Assembly: GCF_014651935.1 (NCBI RefSeq)
Contig: NZ_BMXV01000006.1
Coordinates: 62,001 to 126,000 of the forward strand
Source of the DNA: Marinobacter zhanjiangensis
GTDB lineage: Bacteria > Pseudomonadota > Gammaproteobacteria > Pseudomonadales > Oleiphilaceae
Length of the DNA: 64,000 nucleotides
Direction: 5' to 3'
Shown: piece after piece, positions 7,864-17,795 of the stretch
Layout: each line of letters opens with the position of its first letter
Position numbering within the stretch: position 1 is the first letter of the stretch
Notes under the pieces: generated by a model
Seen by the model: only the letters and a program-made list of their open reading frames with translations
The model's database searches: none
What the model was told of the DNA's origin: nothing
Position numbers and translations under genes: made by a program

Positions 7864-9357
7864 TCAGTGACTGGTGCCTTCCTCGTAGTGAATCTTGTTC
7901 CAGACGTTGTATTTGCCCGAGGGCTTGTTCATGGGCAGGCGTTTGAGCTCCTCCAGGGTGTCGGCGTCGTAGACGATCACGGCGCCGTCCTCGTCCCATA
8001 CACTCAGCAGCAGCTTCTCGCCATAGCGGTCAAACTCGACATGGGCAGCGACTTTGCCAGGGGCCGGCTGAAGGGTTTTAACGATCTCCAGGCTCTGTTT
8101 GTCGATCACGTGGACCTTGTCCTTGTTGGGGCCGAAGAAGACATCCACCCAGGCATAGCGGGAGTTTTCGTGGCTGCGCATGAAGAACCCGGGGCCCTCG
8201 GTTTCCAGGGTCTTGATCACCTCCCAGTTGTCCATGTCGATGATGGACACCGCGCCGGTGCGGAAATGGGGCGTTGCCATCACCCGCCGCCCCTCGTATT
8301 CCCAGGTGATACCCGACCCCAGGTGGGGCATGCCTGGCAGCGGCAGTTCCGCCACGGTATTTCCGGTGTCCAGGTTGATCACCAGCCCATGTTCGCCATC
8401 GCGGGCGGCGCCGATAACGTGGTCATAGCCGGGGTCAAAGAAGAAGTCGTCGAGCCAGGTGTCGGTCTGCATCCGGCGCACCTCGGCCGCGTCGTTTTCC
8501 ACGGTGATTTCCCAGGCTTCGGGAATGTCCTTGAGGGCGGCGATAAAGCTGTTGCGGGGTGGGGCGGCATAGACTGCGCTCACGCGGGAAGTCTCCTCGC
8601 CGCTCTCTACCGGGATAATCTCCATGAGTTCAAGATTCTCCGCGTCGAACAAAACCAGGGTATGGGGCAGGTAGTTGGCGGCCAGGACGTACTTGCCATC
8701 GGCGGACACGGCGATGTTCCGCATGTTGATACCGGCGCGGACCTCGGCGGTGACTTTCAGGTTGTACAGGTCGTACTTGGTGATCCAGCCATCCCGGGAC
8801 CCGAAGTAGACGAAACGCCCGTCGGGGCTGTACTTGGGGCCACCGTGCAGCGCGTAGCGGCTGGCAAACCGGTGGATGGGTTCCATGGTATCGCCATCCA
8901 GCAGGGTGACATGGTGATCGCCCAGCTCCACGACCAGAAACAGGTTCATCATGTCCGCATCATAGGCGGGCTGGCCGGGCAGGGTACCCGCCGGGTGGGG
9001 CAGCAGGTGGCTGTCGGTTATGTCGGCCTTTTCCCAGGTGGGGGTGGTAGCCGGAGGCTGATAGATGTACTCCGCCAGAGCGGTAACGGAGGCGTCGTCG
9101 AGTACATCATCGAAGGCCGGCATCTGGGTTGCGGGCCGGCCATGGCGGATGGCGTCTTCCGCCTGGGGTTTCTTCAGTCGGGACAGGTTCTCCGGTAACA
9201 GGGCCGGGCCCATGCCCCCGAGGCGGTCCGCGCCGTGGCAGCTGGCGCAATGCTGCTGGTACAGGGTTTCGGTTTCGGTCTCGCTGGCCGCCTGCAATGA
9301 TGCGGGCACTAACAGGCTGGTTGCGATGACCAGCAGGATTTTATTGCCTGGACTCAC
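7864..9357 (-). CDS. nirN: NirN, dihydro-heme d1 dehydrogenase (cd1-type cytochrome)
   Basis: A 497-residue periplasmic protein. It has a signal peptide (ILLVIATSLLVPASLQAA), a small cytochrome c domain with a CASCH heme c motif at residues 37-41, and a long eight-bladed propeller of the cytochrome d1 type (GPKYSPDGRFVYFGSRDGW, ISVSADGKYVLAAN-like blades). The length matches NirN (about 490) rather than NirS (about 570). NirN performs the last step of heme d1 synthesis, oxidising dihydro-heme d1 before transfer to NirS. It starts at a GTG overlapping the nirE stop by four bases, which implies translational coupling. It is the last gene of the nirSDLGHJEN operon. Confidence 0.9.
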   Translation of the reverse strand: MSPGNKILLVIATSLLVPASLQAASETETETLYQQHCASCHGADRLGGMGPALLPENLSRLKKPQAEDAIRHGRPATQMPAFDDVLDDASVTALAEYIYQPPATTPTWEKADITDSHLLPHPAGTLPGQPAYDADMMNLFLVVELGDHHVTLLDGDTMEPIHRFASRYALHGGPKYSPDGRFVYFGSRDGWITKYDLYNLKVTAEVRAGINMRNIAVSADGKYVLAANYLPHTLVLFDAENLELMEIIPVESGEETSRVSAVYAAPPRNSFIAALKDIPEAWEITVENDAAEVRRMQTDTWLDDFFFDPGYDHVIGAARDGEHGLVINLDTGNTVAELPLPGMPHLGSGITWEYEGRRVMATPHFRTGAVSIIDMDNWEVIKTLETEGPGFFMRSHENSRYAWVDVFFGPNKDKVHVIDKQSLEIVKTLQPAPGKVAAHVEFDRYGEKLLLSVWDEDGAVIVYDADTLEELKRLPMNKPSGKYNVWNKIHYEEGTSH

Positions 9358-10217
9358 GCGGGTCTGCCTCCTGCGGAAAGGGCTGAATGTTGGGTGGGTA
9401 CGCCTGTCCAGCCACTGCGTGCAGGCTGGGCCAGTGATTGCGCCAGTTTCACCACCTCACCAACGATGATCAGGGTAGGCGGCTGGAAGCCTTCGCGGAT
9501 GATGGTCGCTTCAAGTTCCGACAGGGTGGTAACGGCCATGTGCTGCTGGGGCGTGGTACCACGCTCAACCAGCGCCACCGGGCAGTCACCCGGCAAACCA
9601 TGGGCGGTAAGCTCCCGCACAATGGTGGGGGCGTTGTGCAGCCCCATATAGAACACCCGGGTCTGGCCTGGTGCTGCCAGTACCTGCCAGTTCAGCTCCA
9701 GGGCCTGGTCAGCCTTGCGGTGGCCAGTGACGAAGGTGACGCTCTGGGCATAATCACGGTGGGTCAGGGGGATGCCACAGTAAGACGCACAACCGGCAGC
9801 GGAGGTAATGCCCGGAACCACCTGGAAGTCGATGTCATTCTCCACCAGGAATTCTGCTTCCTCGCCGCCCCGGCCGAAAATGTACGGGTCGCCGCCCTTG
9901 AGGCGAACCACCCGGTGCTGGCGGACGGCCAGCTGTACCAGTAATTCGTTGGTGTCTTCCTGGGGCACATAATGGCAACCACTGGCCTTGCCAACGTGGA
10001 TGTGCTCGGCGGCCGGATTGACCAGCTCCATGATCTCGGGGGACACCAAACGATCATAGACGACGGCATCCGCCTGCTGGATCAGCATCAGTGCCCGCAG
10101 GGTCAGCAGTCCGGGATCACCGGGGCCGGCGCCGACAATAGCGACTTCTCCGGCCTTCAAGGGCTGTTCAGCCAGTTGGAACTCCACCAGGCATTTCTTG
10201 CGTGGGTTTGTGCTCAT
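9354..10217 (-). CDS. nirE: NirE, uroporphyrinogen-III C-methyltransferase
   Basis: A 287-residue SUMT enzyme that methylates uroporphyrinogen III to precorrin-2 with S-adenosylmethionine, the branch step toward heme d1. It has the AdoMet-binding start VAIVGAGPGDPGLLTLRAL, the VVYDRLVS segment, the motif VRLKGGDPYIFGRGGEE, and the later GITSAAGCASYCGIPLTHR. Its place between nirJ and nirN argues for NirE dedicated to heme d1 rather than a CobA of vitamin B12 or siroheme synthesis, although the chemistry is identical. The start has an AAGGAATG ribosome-binding sequence. The stop overlaps nirN. Confidence 0.9.
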   Translation of the reverse strand: MSTNPRKKCLVEFQLAEQPLKAGEVAIVGAGPGDPGLLTLRALMLIQQADAVVYDRLVSPEIMELVNPAAEHIHVGKASGCHYVPQEDTNELLVQLAVRQHRVVRLKGGDPYIFGRGGEEAEFLVENDIDFQVVPGITSAAGCASYCGIPLTHRDYAQSVTFVTGHRKADQALELNWQVLAAPGQTRVFYMGLHNAPTIVRELTAHGLPGDCPVALVERGTTPQQHMAVTTLSELEATIIREGFQPPTLIIVGEVVKLAQSLAQPARSGWTGVPTQHSALSAGGRPA

Positions 10218-10228
10218 GGTGTCATTCC

Positions 10229-11425
10229 TTACAGGTTGTGGACCGGGATCTCGGTGACCGGAGCAGCAACGCGCCGGGGCGCATCCACAACGCCGATCTC
10301 CTCGTTGGTGAGGTAACAGCCGGGGTCTTCTTCCCAGAAGTCGCCGGACATGTTGTAGGCGCGCACCCGGGTGTTGCCGTTACAGATGGCCAGGTACTTG
10401 CATTCGGCACAGCGGCCCTTTACCGGGCGTGGGCGTTGGCGAAAGCCCTGCATCAGCGGGTCCCTGGTGTCGGCCCAGATTGTCGAGAAAGCTGTCTGCC
10501 TCACGTTGCCCAGGTCGTGGTCCCACCAGAAAGTGTCCGGATGGACGACGCCCAGGTTGTCGATGTTGGAGATGTTGACGCCGGAGGCATTGCCCCCCCA
10601 GTTGGTGAGTCGCTGGCTCAGTGCATCCACCTGGTCCGGGTAGTGCTCTTTGGCCCACTCGATCAGGAAGGGGCCGTCGGCGTCGTTGTTACCGGTGACG
10701 TATTCCCGTTCAATGCCCCGCATGAGTTCGTCATGGCAGTGATTGAACAGCAGGTTCATGGCGTCCCTGGTCATGTCGTACCAGGCGTCCCGCTTGCGGT
10801 TGCGCCCGCCCCGGCCGGAATAGTTCAGGTGAGACAGGTAAAACTTGTCGATGTCGTGCTCATCGAGCATCTCCAGCATGGCGGGCAGTTCGGGGTAGTT
10901 GTCCTGGGTGAGGGTAAAGCGTAGTCCCACCTTGATGCCGGCCTGTTTGCACAGGGCAACGGCATGCATGGATTCGCGGAAGGCTCCCTGTTTCTGGCGG
11001 AAGGTGTCGTGGGTCTCTTCCAGGCCATCGATGCTGATGCCCACGTAGTCGTAGCCGACGGCGGCGATCTTATCGATGTTCTCTTCCGTGATCAGGGTGC
11101 CATTGGTGGACAGGCCCACGTAAAAGCCCATTTGCTTGGCCCGGTGGGAGATGTCGAAAATGTCCGGGCGCATCAGGGGTTCGCCCCCGGAGAGAATGAG
11201 AACCGGCACGCCGAAGGCTTTCAGATCATCCATGACGGTGTAGACTTCATCGGTGCTCAACTCGCCCTTGAAGTCGATATCCGCCGAGATCGAGTAGCAG
11301 TGTTTGCAGGTCAGGTTGCAGCGCCGGATCAGGTTCCAGATCACCACCGGGGCACGGGGCTTGGGAACCGGGCGCACCGGTGTCGGGTCCATCAGGCTCT
11401 TGATATAACGGGTCATGCGAAACAT
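10229..11425 (-). CDS. nirJ: NirJ, radical SAM heme d1 biosynthesis protein
   Basis: A 398-residue radical SAM enzyme with the CxxxCxxC cluster motif at Cys36-Cys40-Cys43 (CNLTCKHCYS). It also has the GGEPLMRPD motif and a C-terminal SPASM-like cysteine set (CAECKYLAIC and later DPGCYL) that would bind a second Fe-S cluster. NirJ removes two propionate side chains from 12,18-didecarboxysiroheme on the way to heme d1. The start at 11425 has an AGGAGAGAG ribosome-binding site. There is a gap of about 120 bp to nirH upstream, larger than the overlapping spacing elsewhere in this operon. Confidence 0.92.
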   Translation of the reverse strand: MFRMTRYIKSLMDPTPVRPVPKPRAPVVIWNLIRRCNLTCKHCYSISADIDFKGELSTDEVYTVMDDLKAFGVPVLILSGGEPLMRPDIFDISHRAKQMGFYVGLSTNGTLITEENIDKIAAVGYDYVGISIDGLEETHDTFRQKQGAFRESMHAVALCKQAGIKVGLRFTLTQDNYPELPAMLEMLDEHDIDKFYLSHLNYSGRGGRNRKRDAWYDMTRDAMNLLFNHCHDELMRGIEREYVTGNNDADGPFLIEWAKEHYPDQVDALSQRLTNWGGNASGVNISNIDNLGVVHPDTFWWDHDLGNVRQTAFSTIWADTRDPLMQGFRQRPRPVKGRCAECKYLAICNGNTRVRAYNMSGDFWEEDPGCYLTNEEIGVVDAPRRVAAPVTEIPVHNL

Positions 11426-11543
11426 AGGTTATCTCTCTCCTCAGGAGTGGCTTTGCGGCCTCTCCGGGCTGGCCTTTACCGGCTCTGTGCCCTGTCACTA
11501 TCGCGCTGTCGGCGGCGTGACTCCATACCTTCGATGGAGTACT

Positions 11544-12071
11544 TCAGGAAGCCTTTTTCTGTTCCCTGAAGCGCAATCCGGTTTTCTTGAGGATTGCCGA
11601 GCTGTACAGAATGGTGCTGGCGCGAGACGCGTTGCCCAGCAGTGCCTCGATATGCCCGGCCTTCTGCTCGACCTCGTCGCGGCTGGTGCCGTGGACCATG
11701 GCGAACAGGTTGTAGCGCCACCAGGGCAGGTGTCGGGGTCGCCGGTAGCAGTGACTGACAAAGGGAAGATTGCCCACCGCCCGGCCCATTTCGGAGACCT
11801 GGTCATCGGCCACGTCCCACACGGTCATGCCGTTGAAACGGTAGCCCAGCCGGTAGTGATCCGGCACAGCGGCAACGCGACGGATAATGCCGTGCTCCTG
11901 CATGCGTCGGAAGCGGGCCAGCACCTCATCGGCGGACATGCCCAGCTGGCGGGCAAGGTCCTCCCAGGGATCGGGTTCCAGTGGCAGGCCGCCCTGGGTG
12001 GCCAGTATCAGGGCGCGGTCCCGCTGACACAGGACATAGGGTTGATCAGACGGGGAAGTGAAGGTTGACAT
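11544..12071 (-). CDS. nirH: NirH-like siroheme decarboxylase subunit (Lrp/AsnC-like)
   Basis: About 175 residues with an N-terminal winged-helix region (DRALILATQGGLPLEPDPW, then LGMSADEVLARFRRM) and an AsnC-type ligand domain (YRLGYRFNGMTVWDV, PFVSHCYRRPRHLPWWRYNL). NirD, NirL, NirG and NirH are Lrp-related proteins that together decarboxylate siroheme. They are enzymes rather than regulators. The start at 12071 (MSTFTSP) is chosen over 12176 because it leaves only a short overlap with nirG and begins the conserved region. The longer NirL/NirH type contains the CYRRPRHLPWWRYNLF segment, which assigns it to NirH by position after nirG. Confidence 0.83.
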   Translation of the reverse strand: MSTFTSPSDQPYVLCQRDRALILATQGGLPLEPDPWEDLARQLGMSADEVLARFRRMQEHGIIRRVAAVPDHYRLGYRFNGMTVWDVADDQVSEMGRAVGNLPFVSHCYRRPRHLPWWRYNLFAMVHGTSRDEVEQKAGHIEALLGNASRASTILYSSAILKKTGLRFREQKKAS

Positions 12072-12516
12072 GGAACTCCTCCTCCTTGGGCATGTTGTAG
12101 ACCGGGTAACCGGTGGCCGCTTCAATATCGGCAATGACCCGGTCAATGTCTTCGCGGGTTTCCGTTGCCAGCACAAACCACATGTTCAGATCGTGCTCCC
12201 GGCGGTAGTTGTGGGCCACCTCGTCAAAGTGGTTGACCTGTTCGGTCACCGCTGCGAACGCGTGGTCGGGGATCCGCATGGCAGCCAGGGTCAGGCCGCC
12301 GCCCATTTCACCGGCATGGAACATGGGACCGAAGCGGGTCAGGGTGCCGTTGTCGAGCAGGCGGGTGAGGGTATCGAGCAGGGCTTCCTCGCTGATGCCC
12401 AGCTCCTCTGCCACGTCGGCGTAAGGCCTGGGTGTGAGCGGCAGGCCAAGCTGTAACCGGTTGATGACGGCCCGCTCTACCCCGGTGAACAACGGCGCTT
12501 CAGTCTGAGCCGACAT
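12046..12516 (-). CDS. nirG: NirG-like siroheme decarboxylase subunit
   Basis: A 156-residue Lrp/AsnC-related protein of the shorter NirD/NirG type. It has an N-terminal helix-turn-helix-like part (RAVINRLQLGLPLTPRPY, ELGISEEALLDTLTRL) and a domain with FGPMFHAGEMGGGLTLAAM, HNYRREHDLNMWFVL and YPVYNMPKEEEFHVNLHFPV. The HNYxREHxLNxWFV motif is characteristic of these siroheme decarboxylases. It acts with its three paralogues in forming 12,18-didecarboxysiroheme. It overlaps both neighbours, so the four genes are likely translated together. Confidence 0.83.
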   Translation of the reverse strand: MSAQTEAPLFTGVERAVINRLQLGLPLTPRPYADVAEELGISEEALLDTLTRLLDNGTLTRFGPMFHAGEMGGGLTLAAMRIPDHAFAAVTEQVNHFDEVAHNYRREHDLNMWFVLATETREDIDRVIADIEAATGYPVYNMPKEEEFHVNLHFPV

Positions 12517-13036
12517 AACAGCCTCCCCGTTGCCGGTAAGCCTTGCTGCTGAACAGCACGGCGTGGGGGCATTGCTGGAGCTGGTGGGTGCGGATCAGCT
12601 CTTCGATCTGCCCCTCCACCCGGTCCCGGGAAACACCGTGGATCATGCAGAACAGGTTGTAGGGCCAGTCAGGCAGTCGCCTCGGGCGCTGGTAGCAGAG
12701 AGTCACGAAGGGGATGTCGGCAAACTGCCGGCCCAGGCGGCTGACCTGCTCGTCTGGAATATCCCACACCACCATGGCATTGGCCCGGTAGCCCAGGGTG
12801 CGGTGTTGTACCACCAGCCCCATGCGCTTGATCAGGCCGTCGTTTTGCCAACAGTCGACGGCGTCCATAACCTGGGCTTCGCTCAGGCCTGCCTGCTCCG
12901 CCAGGGTCTGGAACGGTCGGGGCGTGAGGGGCACCCCCTTCTCCAGCAGCTTGCGCAGGCGTAACAGCCCCCACGGGCTGGCCGGTGGCGAATTCCTGAG
13001 TACCGAGCAGACATCGGTATGCAGTCTTGGTGTCAT
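12500..13036 (-). CDS. nirL: NirL-like siroheme decarboxylase subunit
   Basis: A 178-residue paralogue of NirH. The winged-helix part is LLRLRKLLEKGVPLTPRPFQ and LAEQAGLSEAQVMDAV. The AsnC-type part has the long-type motif CYQRPRRLPDWPYNLFCMIHG. The start ATG overlaps the nirD stop by four bases (ATGA), and the end overlaps nirG by about 17 bases. The order nirD-L-G-H is the same as in Pseudomonas aeruginosa. Assignment to NirL rests on this order plus the long-type motif. The individual role within the decarboxylase complex cannot be read from the sequence. Confidence 0.83.
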   Translation of the reverse strand: MTPRLHTDVCSVLRNSPPASPWGLLRLRKLLEKGVPLTPRPFQTLAEQAGLSEAQVMDAVDCWQNDGLIKRMGLVVQHRTLGYRANAMVVWDIPDEQVSRLGRQFADIPFVTLCYQRPRRLPDWPYNLFCMIHGVSRDRVEGQIEELIRTHQLQQCPHAVLFSSKAYRQRGGCYVGSD

Positions 13037-13497
13037 GCCAGGGCCTCCCAGTCGATAGCGAAGCCCAGATCGATGTGGTAGCCCTCCACCATGGGGAGTC
13101 GCAGTATCGGCAGCCGTAGCTGCTGTTCCAGCTCGTCGAGCCGCTCGTCGAGGGTGTCCTCGTCCGGCGCGGTCATGACGAACCAGAGATTGTAGGGGTG
13201 CTCCCGGGCGTAGTTGTGATTCACGCCCGGGGCACGGTTGATGCGGGCAGCCACCAGATCCATCTGTTCCGGTGGCGCCGCCACCGCCGCCAGCAGGCTT
13301 GCGCCGGCGCGGTGGTGTTCAAAGACCGGTCCCACCCGGCTGATGACCCGATCGGACTGCAGCCGTCGCAGCCGCTGAATCAACTCGTCTTCGCTGATGC
13401 CCAGTTTGCCGGCCATCACTTCGTAGGGGCGCTCGCAGACAGGCAGGCCCCGCTGGTACAGGTTGATCAGTTGCTGGTCGGTGCGGTCCAGTTTCAT
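13033..13497 (-). CDS. nirD: NirD-like siroheme decarboxylase subunit
   Basis: A 154-residue short-type Lrp-related subunit. It shows LDRTDQQLINLYQRGLPVCE at the N-terminus, GISEDELIQRLRRL in the winged helix, and the motif HNYAREHPYNLWFVMTAP in the second domain. It begins 27 bp after the nirS stop on the same strand and is therefore the first accessory gene in the operon. In P. aeruginosa nirM, nirC and nirF stand between nirS and nirD. Here nirC and nirF are in a divergent unit and nirM is not found. The function is siroheme decarboxylation in heme d1 synthesis. Confidence 0.85.
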   Translation of the reverse strand: MKLDRTDQQLINLYQRGLPVCERPYEVMAGKLGISEDELIQRLRRLQSDRVISRVGPVFEHHRAGASLLAAVAAPPEQMDLVAARINRAPGVNHNYAREHPYNLWFVMTAPDEDTLDERLDELEQQLRLPILRLPMVEGYHIDLGFAIDWEALA

Positions 13498-13524
13498 CGG
13501 GTCATCTCCGCCGGTGGTCAGCGA

Positions 13525-15279
<1,755 letters not shown>

Positions 15280-15309
15280 TTAGGTTTCGCTTCTTTCCGG
15301 GCTGGAACA

Positions 15310-15323
15310 TTGACCAATGTCAG
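15310..15323. promoter_or_regulatory. Anr/Dnr-type box in the nirS-nirC intergenic region
   Basis: TTGAC-CAAT-GTCAG differs from the FNR-type consensus by one base in the last half site. It lies between the divergent nirS and nirC genes, centred about 67 bp before nirS and about 150 bp before nirC. It is best placed to activate nirS, and it may also serve the divergent nirCF transcript. Confidence 0.68.
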
Positions 15324-15465
15324 ATGTGCAAAAATTGTCCGGCTTCCTACCTCGCCATGAGTACACCGAAAGATTCCCGGCCTTCCTCCGCCCGGCTTAA
15401 CGGATGTCAAGGCCGCCAATCGTCACGGACTTCACGATGACGACCATATGACCCGGGAGTGGCTC

Positions 15466-15822
15466 ATGAGTGCGTTGATATCCCGTCTGAAGGCCTGGCC
15501 CCGCCGTTTGCTGGTTTTGGTGCTGCTGATTACCCCCGTGACTGTTGCCAGTGAAGACGGCATTGATGAGGCTGACCTGAGCAATCTGGTACTTCAGGAC
15601 TGCGGTTCCTGCCACGGTATGACACTCCGGGGTGGCCTGGGCCCGCCACTGCGCCCTGATGATCTGGAGCGGATGTCGGCGGGGGCCGTCGCCGCACTGA
15701 TCCGGGAGGGGGTGCCGGGCACTGCCATGCCGCCCTGGAAGGCGCTGCTCAGTGAGCCGGAAATTGTCTGGATCAGCGAACGACTCAAGTCTGGTGCCCT
15801 GATCAAAGGGCCGCAAGAATGA
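15466..15822 (+). CDS. nirC: NirC, small periplasmic c-type cytochrome
   Basis: About 118 residues with a signal peptide (LLVLVLLITPVTVAS) and one heme c motif, CGSCH, followed by a methionine-bearing C-terminal part (GTAMPPWKALLS) that can give the axial ligand. NirC is a monoheme cytochrome that can donate electrons to NirS and takes part in heme d1 maturation. The ATG at 15466 is chosen over 15448 for its GGGAG ribosome-binding site. It is divergent from nirS and 13 bp before nirF, an arrangement different from the nirSMCF order of Pseudomonas. Confidence 0.85.
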   Translation: MSALISRLKAWPRRLLVLVLLITPVTVASEDGIDEADLSNLVLQDCGSCHGMTLRGGLGPPLRPDDLERMSAGAVAALIREGVPGTAMPPWKALLSEPEIVWISERLKSGALIKGPQE

Positions 15823-15835
15823 AGCGGGAGACCTC

Positions 15836-17035
15836 ATGAGACAGAAAGCGATAATGCTGGCCCTCGTTATGGTGATGCTGTTAGGCCTGAGCGCTTGCCA
15901 GAGCCCGGCCACGGTGAACGAGTTGCGAGGCACCGGTGACCTGGGGCTGGTGATCGAGCGGGCCTCGGGTTCCGTGCTGGTGGTGGAAACCACAGGCAAC
16001 AGCGTGCTGGGCCGTGTCGAGGGCCTGGGCGACCTGTCCCACGCTTCTGTGGTGTATTCTCGGGATGGTCGTTATGGCTATGTCTTCGGGCGTGACGGTG
16101 GGTTGACGAAGGTGGACCTGCTGACCCGTTCCATCACCGAGCGGGTTATGCAGTCCGGCAACAGCATCGGCGGCGCCATCTCTCAGGACGGCCGTTATGT
16201 GGCCGTGTCCAACTATGAGCCCGGCGGCGTGAAAGTGTTCGACAGCGAGACCCTGGCGCTGGTGGCCGATGTCCCCGCCACCTATACCAATGCCGAGGGT
16301 GAGACCGCCCAGTCCAAAACCGTCGGGCTGGTGGATGCTCCGGGCAACCAGTTTGTGTTCAGCCTTTTCGACGCTGGTGAGATCTGGACCCTCGATATGG
16401 CTGCCGATTCCCACGAGATCACCCGTTACGATGCCGGCGATGCCCCCTATGATGGCCTGATCACGCCGGATGGCCGTTACTATATTGCCGGGTTGTTCGG
16501 TGAAGATGGCCTGTCCATGCTGGACCTCTGGGAGCCGCAGGCCGGGGTCACCGACATTCTGCCGGGTTACGGCAAGGGCGAGCAGAAACTGCCGGTCTAC
16601 AAGATGCCGCACCTGGAGGGCTGGGCGATCGCCGATGGTCGTGCTTTCGTGCCGGCAGTAGGGCACCACCAGGTGCTGGTGGCGGATATGAACGACTGGT
16701 CCCTGATGGATCGAATTGACGTGCAGGGCCAGCCGGTGTTTGTCATGGCCAGCCCCGATAACCGGCAGATCTGGGTGAGCTTTGCCCACCCGGACAATGA
16801 CGTTATCCAGGTGATCGATGCCCGCACCCGGAAGATCATCCATACTCTGGAGCCCGGCAAGGCGGTGTTGCACATGGAGTTCACTCCCAGGGGAGAGAGG
16901 GTCTGGGTCTCTGCCCGGGACAGCAACCGGGTAACTGTGTACGACACCCGTACCCTTGACCCGGTGGCCACACTCAGTGCTGAAAATCCCAGTGGCATCT
17001 TCTTTACCAGCCGGGCCCACTCACTTGGGCTTTGA
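15836..17035 (+). CDS. nirF: NirF, heme d1 biosynthesis lipoprotein
   Basis: A 399-residue d1-propeller protein without a heme c motif. The N-terminus has a lipoprotein signal (ALVMVMLLGLSAC, with the cysteine of the lipobox), as expected for NirF, which is anchored on the periplasmic side. Blades such as VYSRDGRYGYVFGRDGGLT and ISQDGRYVAVSNYEPGG resemble those of NirN and NirS. NirF is needed for a late periplasmic step of heme d1 synthesis. A GGGAG ribosome-binding site precedes the ATG. It is followed by, and slightly overlaps, the PhnD-like gene. Confidence 0.9.
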   Translation: MRQKAIMLALVMVMLLGLSACQSPATVNELRGTGDLGLVIERASGSVLVVETTGNSVLGRVEGLGDLSHASVVYSRDGRYGYVFGRDGGLTKVDLLTRSITERVMQSGNSIGGAISQDGRYVAVSNYEPGGVKVFDSETLALVADVPATYTNAEGETAQSKTVGLVDAPGNQFVFSLFDAGEIWTLDMAADSHEITRYDAGDAPYDGLITPDGRYYIAGLFGEDGLSMLDLWEPQAGVTDILPGYGKGEQKLPVYKMPHLEGWAIADGRAFVPAVGHHQVLVADMNDWSLMDRIDVQGQPVFVMASPDNRQIWVSFAHPDNDVIQVIDARTRKIIHTLEPGKAVLHMEFTPRGERVWVSARDSNRVTVYDTRTLDPVATLSAENPSGIFFTSRAHSLGL

Positions 17036-17795
17036 GCTTCAGCGTGTCATCGTGGCCGGGTTACTGGCAGGGGCCACGCTCGGCCTCTTCGGGGGAGTGG
17101 CATATTCCGGGGAGCGGACTGTGCTGATCGGTATTGAGCCTGACGGTCGCGTGTCGGAGGTGGCACGCCGCCGCCTTGAGGGCTATCTGAATACTCAGGG
17201 GTGTACAGCAGACATCCGTTTCAACAGTAATGATCCGGCCCGGGCGCTGGTGTTTCGCGTCGGTATTCCGGGTGCCGGTGAATCGCCGGCACTGGTGGCG
17301 GTCAATTCCGCGGGCGATCTCCCGCAGCCTGCCTGGATAACCCGCCGGTCAGCCGGCGTACGGGGGTTGGCGGAACTGGAAGACCGTGACCTGGCGACCG
17401 TGGCCGGCCAGGACCCGCTGGGTGCCGAATTGCCCGTGGAAGCCCTTCGAAAAGAGGGCGTTTCACCGGATCCCGGGCAGCTCTATGAGGCAGGTGACTA
17501 TAGCTCGGCGCTGGGGCTTTTGCTCCATAACAATACCCACGCCGCGGTCTCGGAGCTGGGCTTTGTTGAGCCGTTCCTGGACAAGAACGGGCTGGTCGTG
17601 ACCTGGTCTGGCCCGCCGCTGATAGCCGCCGCGTGGTATCGCCACGCCGGCTGGCGTGAGGCCGCTGCCAACTGTGAGCAGGCCCTGGTCAGGCGGCAAC
17701 GTGAGGATGATCGCCAGGCCTTCGCGGCCTTCCCCGAGTGGGTTGCCGGGTTCGCCCGGCATGACAGTCAGCATTCAGAGGATAGTAGCCAATGA
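17025..17795 (+). CDS. Periplasmic PhnD/SsuA-like substrate-binding protein
   Basis: About 256 residues with a hydrophobic signal-like start (VIVAGLLAGATLGLFGGVAYS). A domain resembling the phosphonate/transferrin-type binding proteins follows: ELEDRDLATVAGQDPLGAEL resembles the family's strand around a phosphate loop, and ALGLLLHNNTHAAVSELGFVE resembles the later part. The start is uncertain. TTG at 17025 overlaps the nirF stop, GTG at 17052 is an alternative, and neither has a strong ribosome-binding site. It lies between nirF and nirQ with a four-base overlap to nirQ, so it belongs to the nir unit. No ABC transporter partner is nearby, so a sensory or chaperone role is as likely as transport. 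The function is not known to me. Confidence 0.6.
   Translation: MGFELQRVIVAGLLAGATLGLFGGVAYSGERTVLIGIEPDGRVSEVARRRLEGYLNTQGCTADIRFNSNDPARALVFRVGIPGAGESPALVAVNSAGDLPQPAWITRRSAGVRGLAELEDRDLATVAGQDPLGAELPVEALRKEGVSPDPGQLYEAGDYSSALGLLLHNNTHAAVSELGFVEPFLDKNGLVVTWSGPPLIAAAWYRHAGWREAAANCEQALVRRQREDDRQAFAAFPEWVAGFARHDSQHSEDSSQ

Noticed and set aside
7849..9198. 449-codon plus-strand open frame
   Set aside because: Antisense shadow of nirN, with low-complexity translation and no ribosome-binding site.
15881..17020. 379-codon minus-strand open frame
   Set aside because: Shadow of nirF, whose propeller blades and lipobox are clear on the plus strand.
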